Shown here piece by piece: positions 8,251 through 16,808 of a stretch of DNA of 64,000 nt. Within the stretch, counting starts at the first letter, position 1, and every line of letters begins with the position of its first letter. The notes below the pieces were generated by a model. It saw only the letters and a program-made list of their open reading frames with translations, searched no databases and was not told the origin of the DNA. The position numbers and the translations under genes are program-made. The DNA comes from an uncultured Caldilineaceae bacterium (lineage in GTDB: Bacteria; Chloroflexota; Anaerolineae; Caldilineales; Caldilineaceae), in contig CATOTS010000002.1 of NCBI GenBank assembly GCA_951813625.1, positions 103,399 through 167,398 on the forward strand, given 5' to 3'.

Positions 8251-9251
8251 TTTCGGCCGTCCGGTCGGCGGGAGCGGTCGTGTGGAGCCGCGGGTTGGCG
8301 CGCCACAGCTGGACAGTGGGCGTCTGGCTGCTGTTGAGCGTACTGCTCGTCTGGTACGCAACGCTGATTCCCGTATTCGGCCAGTTCCAGGTCACCTCGA
8401 TCAGCAAGAACAGCCTGCCTCTGGTCTATCTTGCGATTGGACAGGCGATCATCGTCATCGCCGGTGGGATCGATCTCTCGCTGGGGGGGCTGCTGCTGCT
8501 GAGCAACGCGCTGGCCGCCCGATTCATGGAGGACCAGCCGTTCGCAATGGTGCTCCTCGTCGCGCTTCTTCTGATCGCCGGCCTCGCCCTTCTCAACGCG
8601 CTGGTCGGCTATGTGATCAGTATCTCAGGCGTGCCGGACATCGTGGTCACGCTGGCGACCGGCTATATCTGGTCGGGCATTGCTCTCTGGGTCCTGCCGT
8701 CGCCGGGCGGAGGCACGGCGCCCGAGTTTCGCTGGCTGTTCACCGGTGCCGAGTCGGGTATCGGCGGCACCTACGTCATGCCGATTCTGATGATGCTGGT
8801 CCCGGCGCTCGTTGTCTTTTTCCTGTCGCGGCAGACGCGCATTGGCCTGGCGATTTACGCAATCGGCAGTGACGACACAGCCGCCCGCCTGGCCGGACTC
8901 GACGTGCGGCGGGCAAAAATGGCCTCCTACGCCATCGGCGGCGCGCTGGCTGCGCTGGCCGGGCTGGCGACGGTGGCGCTCACCGGCACCGGCGATCCCC
9001 GTTTCAGCGTCGGCGCCAACGCTACACTGAACAGTGTGGCCGCAGTCGTCCTCGGCGGCATCGCGCTCGTTGGTGGCACGGGCCTGGTGCTGGGCGCGGT
9101 CGCGGCCGGTGTGATCCTGATCATGCTCAACCCGATCCTGAGCGCAATGGGCATCGATCCGAACAACGCCCAGATCATACAGGGGCTTCTGATCGCCGGC
9201 GTGATGATGGTCGGCGGCCTGGTCACGCTGCTGCGGGAGCGTTCGGCATGA
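8247..9251 (+). CDS. Sugar ABC transporter permease, RbsC type (BPD_transp_2)
   Basis: A 334-residue polytopic membrane protein of the branched BPD_transp_2 family. The ATG at 8247 overlaps the ATPase stop codon; the longer upstream frame lies inside the ATPase gene and was discarded. Family marks are IAGGIDLSLGGLLLLSNALA and the cytoplasmic loop AIGSDDTAARLAGLDVRRAK that meets the ATPase. It also overlaps the next permease by ATGA at 9248, so the two probably form a heterodimeric channel. Confidence 0.92.
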   Translation: MISAVRSAGAVVWSRGLARHSWTVGVWLLLSVLLVWYATLIPVFGQFQVTSISKNSLPLVYLAIGQAIIVIAGGIDLSLGGLLLLSNALAARFMEDQPFAMVLLVALLLIAGLALLNALVGYVISISGVPDIVVTLATGYIWSGIALWVLPSPGGGTAPEFRWLFTGAESGIGGTYVMPILMMLVPALVVFFLSRQTRIGLAIYAIGSDDTAARLAGLDVRRAKMASYAIGGALAALAGLATVALTGTGDPRFSVGANATLNSVAAVVLGGIALVGGTGLVLGAVAAGVILIMLNPILSAMGIDPNNAQIIQGLLIAGVMMVGGLVTLLRERSA

Positions 9252-10258
9252 GCCATTCTTCACCTCCGCCGCGCTCCGAAACCGAACATGTGCCGGCAAC
9301 GGGGCTAGTTGCCCGCGCAGCTGCCCTTGTCTCCGAGCGGCCGACCATCGCCCTGAGCGGCACCCTCGTCATCCTTGTCATTGTTACCGGCATCATAGAG
9401 CCAAACTACCTTGCTGTCAGCGGCGTGCGCAACACGCTCCTCCAGGCGGCTCCGCTGGGAATTCTGGCCGGTGCGCAAACGATTCTCATGCTCACCGGCG
9501 GGATCGACCTGTCGGTGACGATGGTGGCAACGGCTTCCGCCTACGTGGCCGCCAATCAGTCGCCCAGCGGCGCGGCGGTCGCAATTCTGCTTGGCGTGGT
9601 CGTCGGCCTGGTTGTGGGCAGCGCCAACGGTGTGGGCGTCGCCGTTTTCCGCGTCAATCCCTTGATCATGACGCTTGCCATGTCGGGGATACTTCTCGGT
9701 CTTTTCACCGCATGGGCCCAGACGATTCTCAAGGGCTCGACGCAGGTTGGCCCCTTCATCAAGCTGATCGGCGCCGGCTCTTTCCTGGGCAATCGCATAC
9801 CCTACAGCGTGGTCGTTTGGGCAGTAATCGCCGCCGCGCTGATCTGGCTGCTGAGGAGGACCGGTTGGGGACGTCTGCTCTATGCCATTGGCGACAACGA
9901 GATCGCCGTGCGTCTGGCCGGTGTGCGCGTTTGGCAGGTGCGCATCACCGCCTACATTGCAGCCGGCGTTCTTGGCTCGATTGGCGGCATCCTTCTCGGC
10001 GGCCGAACCGGCGCGGTAGACCTCCAGCTGGCCAACGCATTCCTGCTGCCGTCGGTGGCCGCGGCGGTGATCGGCGGCACGTCGATATTCGGCGGCGTCG
10101 GCGGCTACGCCGGCACGATTCTGGGCGCGCTGATCCTGAGCGTGCTCAACTCGATGCTCACCTTTCTCAACGTCGGGCAGGCGATCCAGCAGGTCGTCTA
10201 CGGAGCGATCGTTTTGGCGCTGGCGTGGGGCTACGCCGGTCTGACCCGCAGGGCGTAG
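9248..10258 (+). CDS. Sugar ABC transporter permease, RbsC type, second subunit
   Basis: A 336-residue paralogue of the preceding permease with the same hallmarks (MLTGGIDLSVTMVATASA; AIGDNEIAVRLAGVRVWQ) and the C-terminal glycine-rich helices. Two different RbsC-type subunits instead of one repeated subunit is the arrangement seen in several Chloroflexota and Actinobacteria sugar or autoinducer-like importers. It is the last gene of the operon; a long non-coding, repeat-rich tract follows and no clear terminator hairpin was seen directly after it. Confidence 0.92.
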   Translation: MSHSSPPPRSETEHVPATGLVARAAALVSERPTIALSGTLVILVIVTGIIEPNYLAVSGVRNTLLQAAPLGILAGAQTILMLTGGIDLSVTMVATASAYVAANQSPSGAAVAILLGVVVGLVVGSANGVGVAVFRVNPLIMTLAMSGILLGLFTAWAQTILKGSTQVGPFIKLIGAGSFLGNRIPYSVVVWAVIAAALIWLLRRTGWGRLLYAIGDNEIAVRLAGVRVWQVRITAYIAAGVLGSIGGILLGGRTGAVDLQLANAFLLPSVAAAVIGGTSIFGGVGGYAGTILGALILSVLNSMLTFLNVGQAIQQVVYGAIVLALAWGYAGLTRRA

Positions 10259-10475
10259 TGACAGTTTTCAATTTCTTGTTTCGTAACTACCAGGCCTGAA
10301 TCTAGCAAACTTTTTCAATCACAGCCGAAAGCTGGCCAAACGCCGCTCTTCGTGTAAAATCGTGTCCTTCGTGGACCGTTGTGCAGTTGCAGGCTCAATT
10401 GTCAGGAAACTTGACGACCAAAGAACGCCATTTTGGGCAAGAGGCTTGGTAGTTACCCCGTTTTTTTCGAGAACC

Positions 10476-10504
10476 GTGCAAGAGCCCCGAACATCCACTA
10501 CACT
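10476..10504 (+). repeat. Promoter-like repeat module: GTGCAA-N17-TACACT (most diverged unit)
   Basis: GTGCAA (10476-10481) and TACACT (10499-10504) are 17 bp apart. The same layout recurs at 10907-10935 and 11195-11223 (CTGCAA...TACACT) and at 11368-11396 (AGGCAA...TACCCT), while the 17-bp spacers differ between units. Preserved spacing with changing filler suggests a -35/-10 pair or a two-part binding site, although the -35 match is poor. Confidence 0.4.
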
Positions 10505-10691
10505 GGATCCCACAACAGCCGATCGCACCCGATGCCCAGCCGCGCCGCCCTATATGCCACCAATGCAAACTGACGTCCCATCGCCGCCGCACCTGATATG
10601 CATCTCTATCAAAATCACGATTTCGCCCAAAGGCAGTGCCGTGCGCACGTCCCGCCCCAGTTGCCTCCCCATCTGTCGCTAGCAGCCGCCT

Positions 10692-11266
10692 GCGGCCGGG
10701 TAGGCACTTGGGCTAGGAACTACCGCAAAGGGTTTTCTTCGTGTGAATTCGTGTAACTTCGTGGATCTATCTGAGAGGTTGAGAAAACCGAAGCTCTCGG
10801 CTTCATTTTGGAAGCAGCAAAACGCGAAATACACGCCCAAACAGTCCCAAACGATCCCAAATGTACCCACCAGTCCTACCTCCTCCCCCCAATTTTCCCA
10901 AGAATCCTGCAAGAGCCTTGGAATTGCGCTACACTGTTCCTTACAACCGGAAAACGCGCCCGCGCCCCCGCTCGCGCCAGCGGCCGGGTACCCACTTGGG
11001 CTAGGAACTACCGCAAAGGGTTTTCTTCGTGTGAATTCGTGTAACTTCGTGGATCTATCTGAGAGGTTGAGAGAACCGAAGCTCTTGGTTCTCTTGTGGA
11101 ATCAGCAAGAAAGCGAAATACACGCCCAAACAGTCCCAAACGATCCCAAATGCACCCACCAGTCCTCCCTCCTCCCCCAATTCTCCCAAGAATCCTGCAA
11201 GAGCCTTGGAATTGCGCTACACTGTTCCTTACAACCGGAAAACGCGCCCGCGCCACCAATCGCGCC
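10692..11266 (+). repeat. 288-bp tandem direct duplication (two copies)
   Basis: Copy one runs from about 10692 to 10979 and copy two from 10980 to about 11266. Matching landmarks are exactly 288 bp apart (for example CTAGGAAC at 10713 and 11001; ACTGTTCC at 10933 and 11221). The copies differ by scattered substitutions and by one pair of compensating 1-bp indels (an insertion near 11110 and a deletion near 11175). 288 is a multiple of three, so one frame stays open through both copies, but the indels shift the frame inside the unit, arguing against coding. Confidence 0.85.
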
Positions 11267-11801
11267 CGCACATCCGTGAGAAAAGAAGTGCAAAAGGGTA
11301 ACTTTGCATGATTTTGGACGAATATAGGCGCCATAACATGCCGCAACGAGAGGATTTCGGACCGAAAAGGCAAAAGCCTGAAAACTGTGCTACCCTGCCA
11401 TCATCATGCCAAGCCAATCAAGGGATCCGGCCGCGATCGCGCCCAGTTCCGCCAATCTCGCCGCCCGACGCACCCCTCGCCAAAAGAAAAATAATTGGTC
11501 GACATTGGGTAATATTGGCCGACACTGGTCGACTTCAGGCGACATATGTCCCCCCTTTTCCGCCAATTCAAGAGAGCTTCGATCCCATAAGTTTATCGAT
11601 CCAGCCGACCACCATATCTGACGTACAAACACATGAACGAAGGTGCCAACCGCCGGTCGAACAAGGATAGTTTCGGGAGGATGAGAGAATCGAAACTCTC
11701 CGTTTCATACGGTCCGTCGTTTCGTTTCTTGTATTGTGTAACCTGCCCTGGCGAAGTAAGGTATGAACCGCCGAAGTAGAGAGTCATAGAGAGGAGATCA
11801 G

Positions 11802-12950
11802 ATGCGCGTATTCAATGTAGCCATCGTGGGCACAGGATTCATGGGGCCGGCGCATACGGAGGGGCTTCGGCGGCTGGGCATGAACGTGGCCGGCATCCTT
11901 GGCTCGTCGGCCGAAAAATCGCGCCGCGCCGCCGAAGAGCTGGGCATCCCCAGGGCGTACGGCAACTATTCCGAGTTGCTGGCCGACGGCGAGATCGAGG
12001 CCGTGCATATCACGTCGCCCAATCGCCACCATTACGAACAGGCGAGCGCGGCGCTCAGGGCGGGTAAGCATGTCCACTGCGAGAAGCCGCTGGCGATGAC
12101 GTCGGCGGAATCCGGCGCGCTGTGCGACCTGGCGCGTGGGAGCGGGCTGGCCGCCGGCGTCAACTACAACATGCGCTTCTATCCTCTCAACTGGGAGGTG
12201 CGGGCGATGATCCGCAGCGGCGCCTTGGGCCGGATCAACTCGATCTACGGCAGCTATGTGCAGGACTGGCTGCTCTACCCGACCGATTACAACTGGCGCG
12301 TGCTGAGCGAGGAGGGCGGCAAGCTGCGCGCGGTCGCCGACATCGGCACGCATTGGCTGGACCTGGTGCAGTTCGTAACCGGTCTGTCGGTCAGCGGAGT
12401 ACAGGCCGATCTGAAGACCGTCTACCCGACGCGCCAGCGTCCAATTGGCGAGGTCGAGACCTTTTCGGCAAAGGTGGAGGAGATCGAGGCGACCGAGTCG
12501 ATAGCGATCGAGACCGAAGACAGCGGCGCGGCGCTGCTGCGGTTTGGCGACGGCGCCCACGGTTCGCTGTGGGTCTCGCAGATAACCGCTGGGCGCAAGA
12601 ACTGTCTGCGCTACGAGATCGCCGGCAGCGAGGCCACCGTCGCCTGGAACAGCGAGCAGCCCAACGAGCTGTGGATCGGTCATCGCAACGAGGCCAACCG
12701 GCATCTTCTGCGCGACCCGGGCCTTGTCTCCGAGGACGCGCGCGCCCATATCGGCTATCCCGGCGGCCACAACGAGGGCTACGACGACTCCTTCAAGCAC
12801 TCGTTCAAGTCTTTCTACGACTACATCGCGGCCGGGGATTTCAGCGCCCCCGAGCCCTTCCCCACCTTCGCCGACGGGCACAACGAGATCGTGCTGTGCG
12901 AGGCGATACTGGAGAGCCATGAGCAGGGGCGGTGGGTGGAGATTGGGTAG
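11802..12950 (+). CDS. Gfo/Idh/MocA family NAD(P)-dependent oxidoreductase
   Basis: A 382-residue cytoplasmic sugar or polyol dehydrogenase-type protein. The N-terminal Rossmann motif is [10 protein letters not shown]; the family catalytic region EKPLAMT follows, with its Lys; and the C-terminal alpha/beta domain holds the [12 protein letters not shown] motif whose His is normally catalytic. A good Shine-Dalgarno (GAGAGGAG) precedes the ATG at 11802. It oxidises or reduces a sugar, inositol or related ring compound; the specific substrate cannot be read. It follows the sugar importer after the repeat tract, so a shared catabolic theme is plausible but unproven. Confidence 0.92.
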   Translation: MRVFNVAIVGTGFMGPAHTEGLRRLGMNVAGILGSSAEKSRRAAEELGIPRAYGNYSELLADGEIEAVHITSPNRHHYEQASAALRAGKHVHCEKPLAMTSAESGALCDLARGSGLAAGVNYNMRFYPLNWEVRAMIRSGALGRINSIYGSYVQDWLLYPTDYNWRVLSEEGGKLRAVADIGTHWLDLVQFVTGLSVSGVQADLKTVYPTRQRPIGEVETFSAKVEEIEATESIAIETEDSGAALLRFGDGAHGSLWVSQITAGRKNCLRYEIAGSEATVAWNSEQPNELWIGHRNEANRHLLRDPGLVSEDARAHIGYPGGHNEGYDDSFKHSFKSFYDYIAAGDFSAPEPFPTFADGHNEIVLCEAILESHEQGRWVEIG

Positions 12951-12967
12951 TCGGACCAACTGGAACC

Positions 12968-12996
12968 TTGAATCGAGATAGACTGAGAAGTACTCT
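12968..12996 (+). promoter_or_regulatory. Candidate promoter for the TerB-ATPase-helicase island
   Basis: TTGAAT (12968-12973) and TACTCT (12991-12996) are 17 bp apart, each matching the consensus at four or five positions. It lies between the oxidoreductase stop (12950) and the island's first start (13081), on the right strand, giving a leader of about 80 nt. Confidence 0.4.
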
Positions 12997-13080
12997 ACTG
13001 GGTCGGAGTCAGATGATGAATACCTTGCGGCATAGGATTGCAATCAATTTACGAGTTTTTTGCAAGGAAACGCAATTGAC

Positions 13081-15501
13081 ATGAAGTCCCAATTCAAGAT
13101 GTTCTTGCTAACGCTTCTTTTCGGTCCTTTTGGACTGTTTTACTGCAGCGCACTCTTGGGCCTGTTGCTCTCTGCCCTTGTATTCCTCCTTATAGCGATT
13201 GCCTGGCCTCTTGCGATTGCATTGTGGCCCATTTCGATATTCGTTGGAATATTCGCCGTGAAGAGGCATAACTCACGATTGTCGCCTAAGACCCAAAGAG
13301 TCGTAACAATACCAAGGTCTGAGACACCCGAAGAGCAACTAGCCGACTTCCGAATTAGTTCCCCTTTGGAGCAGCCCAAGAGATCCCGAAAGGAGGCACA
13401 GAATTCAGCAAAGTGGGTTCAACCTGGCCAGGAGGTCAAGGTTGGGAAGCTTAGTATCCCGGGAGGACTATTCTATGTTGACCGCCATTTGAATCAGTTT
13501 GATAGCCTCTATATGGGCAACGATTGCTCCCTAATTGATCCTACCCTGAAAACCGACTTCAAGTCACCCGATTACGTCGGCAACCAGATGACCTATTGGC
13601 CAAGTTACAGCCAAATATCTCCCCAGAGCCGCGCAGCATATTTGGAGTGGCTTGCAAGCGATCGAAGCGATCCGGAGACATACATTGGGTACGTCTTTCT
13701 CTACTTCTATGGTATTGAGAGAAGGCTGCTAGTTGATGACTTGAATGGCGGTATCTCAGATGGCGAACGGAGAGAGTTGATCAAGGAACTCAAAAGACTG
13801 AAGAGCATTTACGGACAGAACCGTTCATTTGACTCCTATGCAGGGTCATTGCTTTCCCATGTCTGGGCCATCAACCAAGACGACTCACCGCTGAAACCCG
13901 AGCCTAACATATTGGTTGCGAAAAGAGGCTTCACATCTGGCTTCAGGCTTCTTCTTGCCCGAACTGTCCAAGAAGGCAAACCAGTAAGCGGTGAATTGGC
14001 GCTTGCATGGGTGAATAGTCATCCAGATCTTACACTCAGAACGCCCGCACGTCGCTGCCCAGACGAATTTGACGCTCTCTTCATGATGCGTTACAGGAGC
14101 AGTTTTGGCGATGGAATCAAGATAACTCCCAATAAGATCAGGCTACAACTTGACTACGTTCCTGCAAGCGCATCACTGATAGGCTACCCAAGTACTAAGC
14201 TTGATCTTCCGGATGTAAGTCATCTCAAAAGGCCTTTCCGTCGCCTTCATACTTTGGCTGAGGCCTGTACCACAGAACTTGAACAGTTCAGTCGATACGT
14301 CGGAAAACAGGGGAACTCTAGAGGTTCCCTACGCGCCCTATCTCTATTGCCAAACGATCTAATTCCTTCTCTATCAAATCCTCTCCTCGAAAGCTTAAAG
14401 AATTGGATGGGGACTCAGATTTCGGAATCCGGCGGGCTGGTTCCAGTTGAATCAATATTTCGGTACGCTGGCGAAGGAATTCCTCCGAAAATCAACAAGA
14501 GAGAAGCTGAAATGCTGGCAAGAGTGGCGGAAATGGCTGGCTTCGGCGTGGCGCCGGACATTCGCTTCCATCAGGCCAAGCCAGACATTTATGGCAAGGC
14601 TGTGCTTTTTGCCGGTGGACACGGGAACAGTTTTTCGCCATCGAGCGAGTTCAGAAAAGTTGGGACCATTATTCGTCTAGGCAGTCTGGTAGCTGCAATC
14701 GACGAACATATTAGCGAATCCGAAGTCAATGCCCTGGAAAGTATCGTTTCCAATGATCGTCATCTTGCAGAGAAAGAGAAGCATTCTCTTCGTGCTTACA
14801 TGATGTGGCGTCTGCATTCGCCCCCAAACATCGTTGGACTGAAAAAGCGATTAGAACACTTCACCACGAGAGAGAAAGTTGCGATCAGCCACATTCTCGT
14901 CGGAGTAGCGCTGGCGGACGGCAAGATCGAACCCGCAGAGATCAACCAGCTGGAAAAGCTTTACTCCCGGTTAGGCCTAGACAAAGCGATGGTTACCAGC
15001 GACATTCACAGCTTGTCTATCAGCAGGCTCCCGCGCTCAAGCCAGGAGAGAGAAATTGCCACGACAGTTCCGACCGAGGACCAACCAAAGCCTGATTCAG
15101 GTTTCTCTCTTGATCGCAATCTAATTCAACTGTTAGAGAGAGAAACAGAGGAAGCTCAATCCGTACTCGATTCCATATTCTCTGAAGAAGATTTCGATGA
15201 AGCGCCTGAGCCGGGCTTCTCCACCGATGCTCCTTCGGCCAGCGGAGCCATTCAGGGTCTGGATGCAAAATTTCAAGAGTTATACAGCGGTTTGATTTCG
15301 AAGGACGAATGGTCACAAGAGGAGTTGGAAGAGCTCTGTGGACGGCTGCAACTGATGCCCGAAGGGGCCGTTGAAACGATCAATGACTGGGCTTTTGACA
15401 GCGTAGGCGCACCGTTGGTCGAAAACGGCAGCATAGTTTTCGTAGATCTGGAGATCGCGGAAGAATTGTCCGAGCTTCAGAAACAAAGGCAGCTTGTATG
15501 A
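13081..15501 (+). CDS. TerB_N/TerB_C-domain membrane protein, first gene of a putative defence-type island
   Basis: About 806 residues from the ATG at 13081, which follows AAGGAAA; an earlier in-frame start (13060) is possible. The N-terminus holds two adjacent hydrophobic segments (about residues 5-30 and 35-60), so it is probably membrane-anchored with the rest in the cytoplasm. Residues about 125-330 match the TerB N-terminal domain (VGKLSIPGGLFYV, then ETYIGYVFLYFYGIERRLL). TerB/TerB_C-like helical acidic repeats lie at about 545-660 (ALADGKIEPAEINQLEKLY), followed by an acidic tail. TerB-type proteins bind metal ions and link to stress and DNA-processing complexes. Its stop overlaps the ATPase start (ATGA, 15498-15501). 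Base composition is far AT-richer than neighbours (23 of 60 G+C at 14341-14400). Confidence 0.8.
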   Translation: MKSQFKMFLLTLLFGPFGLFYCSALLGLLLSALVFLLIAIAWPLAIALWPISIFVGIFAVKRHNSRLSPKTQRVVTIPRSETPEEQLADFRISSPLEQPKRSRKEAQNSAKWVQPGQEVKVGKLSIPGGLFYVDRHLNQFDSLYMGNDCSLIDPTLKTDFKSPDYVGNQMTYWPSYSQISPQSRAAYLEWLASDRSDPETYIGYVFLYFYGIERRLLVDDLNGGISDGERRELIKELKRLKSIYGQNRSFDSYAGSLLSHVWAINQDDSPLKPEPNILVAKRGFTSGFRLLLARTVQEGKPVSGELALAWVNSHPDLTLRTPARRCPDEFDALFMMRYRSSFGDGIKITPNKIRLQLDYVPASASLIGYPSTKLDLPDVSHLKRPFRRLHTLAEACTTELEQFSRYVGKQGNSRGSLRALSLLPNDLIPSLSNPLLESLKNWMGTQISESGGLVPVESIFRYAGEGIPPKINKREAEMLARVAEMAGFGVAPDIRFHQAKPDIYGKAVLFAGGHGNSFSPSSEFRKVGTIIRLGSLVAAIDEHISESEVNALESIVSNDRHLAEKEKHSLRAYMMWRLHSPPNIVGLKKRLEHFTTREKVAISHILVGVALADGKIEPAEINQLEKLYSRLGLDKAMVTSDIHSLSISRLPRSSQEREIATTVPTEDQPKPDSGFSLDRNLIQLLERETEEAQSVLDSIFSEEDFDEAPEPGFSTDAPSASGAIQGLDAKFQELYSGLISKDEWSQEELEELCGRLQLMPEGAVETINDWAFDSVGAPLVENGSIVFVDLEIAEELSELQKQRQLV

Positions 15502-16808
15502 CCCAAAGACATCGGCGAATAAGAGCCGCAGAAAGGGATTCAATCATCCAGTCGCTTAAGGCTGGAGTTTCTCCCCGTGTTGGCATCCAACACATACAGG
15601 TAGGACGCGCAAAAGAGATTGAAGCGATCAACAAAGATGTCGAGCGTATTGCGAACGGAGGATCCGCGTTTCGACTGATAATCGGTGAGTACGGTTCTGG
15701 GAAGACCTTTTTCTTGAACTTGGTCAGGTCCATAGCTCTCGAAAGGCATTTGGTTTCGGTCAATGCGGATCTGTCGCCAGACAGGCGAATTCACGCGTCC
15801 GGCGGTCAGGCCAGGAATCTTTACTCGGAACTCATGCGAAACTTGGCCACGCGCACTCGGCCCCAAGGCAACGCTCTACCTTCCATTGTGGAAAGGTTTA
15901 TCAACCTCGCATTGCAGGAGGCCGAAAAAGACGGTGTATCAGTTTCAAGCGTCATTCAAGATCGCCTATCAGTCCTTGCCGAGCACGTAGGTGGCTTCGA
16001 TTTCGCAAAAGTCGTCGAGGCCTACTGGCGTGGACATGAAACTGATGATGACCAGCTAAAGTCAAATGCCGTTCGCTGGCTGCGTGCGGAATTCTCGACA
16101 AGAACTGACACTCGCAAGGCGCTAGGAGTGCGCGACTTCATTTCCGATTCATCCTTCTACAGTAGTCTGAAAATCATGAGTTTGTTCGTCAGGCAGGCCG
16201 GCTATAGCGGGCTCTTAGTCTGCTTGGATGAGATGGTCAACCTCTACAAGCTCAGCAACACAAAGGCCCGCACATCAAACTATGAACAGATTCTATGGAT
16301 ATTGAACGACTGTCTTCAAGGCACTGCTGAGCATATGGGATTCCTCTTGGGAGGCACGCCAGAGTTTCTCCTTGACACCCGTAGAGGACTTTATAGCTAT
16401 GAAGCCTTGCAGTCGCGGCTGGCCGAAAACAGCTTCGCGCAGAGAGCGGGTGTGACCGATTACTCCTCTCCGACACTTCGTTTGGACAACCTGACACCTG
16501 AGGAGGTCTACATTTTGTTGGGCAACATAAGGCACGTGTACGCTTCAGGTGACCAATCGCAATATCTTGTTCCCGATGTAGCCTTGGAAGCGTTTCTTCT
16601 CCATTGCAGCCAAACTATCGGAGATGCTTACTTCAGGACGCCGCGGCATACGATAAAGGCGTTCGCTGATATGTTGTCGGTAATAGATCAGAACAGAACC
16701 ATTGGGTGGAACGACCTAGTTGGTACCGTCGAGACTTCGGAGGACAGAATCAGCGACATGCCCGAAATCGAGGATTCTCCCGATGGGCTCTCCAGCTTTA
16801 CTTTATGA
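15498..16808 (+). CDS. DUF2791/BrxD-like P-loop ATPase
   Basis: A 436-residue ATP-binding protein whose layout matches the BREX system P-loop protein family (DUF2791, BrxD). The N-terminus has the characteristic GxxxPRxGI-like lead (LKAGVSPRVGIQHI) before a Walker A (GEYGSGKT, 63-70) and a Walker B ending LDE (D244, E245). A region rich in aromatic and Arg residues (TPRHTIKAF near the end) follows. It is translationally coupled both to the TerB protein upstream and to the helicase downstream by ATGA overlaps, so the three products are likely stoichiometric partners. No BREX methylase (PglX), alkaline-phosphatase-like PglZ or BrxC gene is present. I am sure of the ATPase, fairly sure of the BrxD relation. 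Confidence 0.8.
   Translation: MTQRHRRIRAAERDSIIQSLKAGVSPRVGIQHIQVGRAKEIEAINKDVERIANGGSAFRLIIGEYGSGKTFFLNLVRSIALERHLVSVNADLSPDRRIHASGGQARNLYSELMRNLATRTRPQGNALPSIVERFINLALQEAEKDGVSVSSVIQDRLSVLAEHVGGFDFAKVVEAYWRGHETDDDQLKSNAVRWLRAEFSTRTDTRKALGVRDFISDSSFYSSLKIMSLFVRQAGYSGLLVCLDEMVNLYKLSNTKARTSNYEQILWILNDCLQGTAEHMGFLLGGTPEFLLDTRRGLYSYEALQSRLAENSFAQRAGVTDYSSPTLRLDNLTPEEVYILLGNIRHVYASGDQSQYLVPDVALEAFLLHCSQTIGDAYFRTPRHTIKAFADMLSVIDQNRTIGWNDLVGTVETSEDRISDMPEIEDSPDGLSSFTL

Larger units (their letters stand above)
10259..11801. other. 1.5-kb non-coding tract made of degenerate repeats
   Basis: No believable gene lies here. The tract is assembled from at least three recurring modules. One is a block rich in TTCGTGT/TTCGTGG at 10348-10376, 10737-10767 and 11025-11055. 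Another is an inverted-repeat block containing GAGAGGTTGAGA and GAAGCTCT at 10773-10800 and 11061-11088, with a diverged version at 11676-11706. The third is a promoter-like block with GCAA, exactly 17 bp, then TACACT or TACCCT at four places. Two units form a precise 288-bp tandem duplication. The tract is AT-richer than the flanking operons and ends about 95 bp before the oxidoreductase gene. It may be a remnant of an insertion or an array of regulatory or RNA elements. Confidence 0.6.

Noticed and set aside
10743..11279. 178-codon open frame across the 288-bp duplication
   Set aside because: It repeats a 96-codon period only because 288 is a multiple of three. Paired 1-bp indels shift the frame inside the unit, several other frames are equally open, and no ribosome-binding site is present.
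10259..11801. Possible CRISPR array
   Set aside because: Units are hundreds of bases long, few, unevenly spaced and diverged; there is no constant 25-40-bp repeat with unique spacers and no cas gene in the window.
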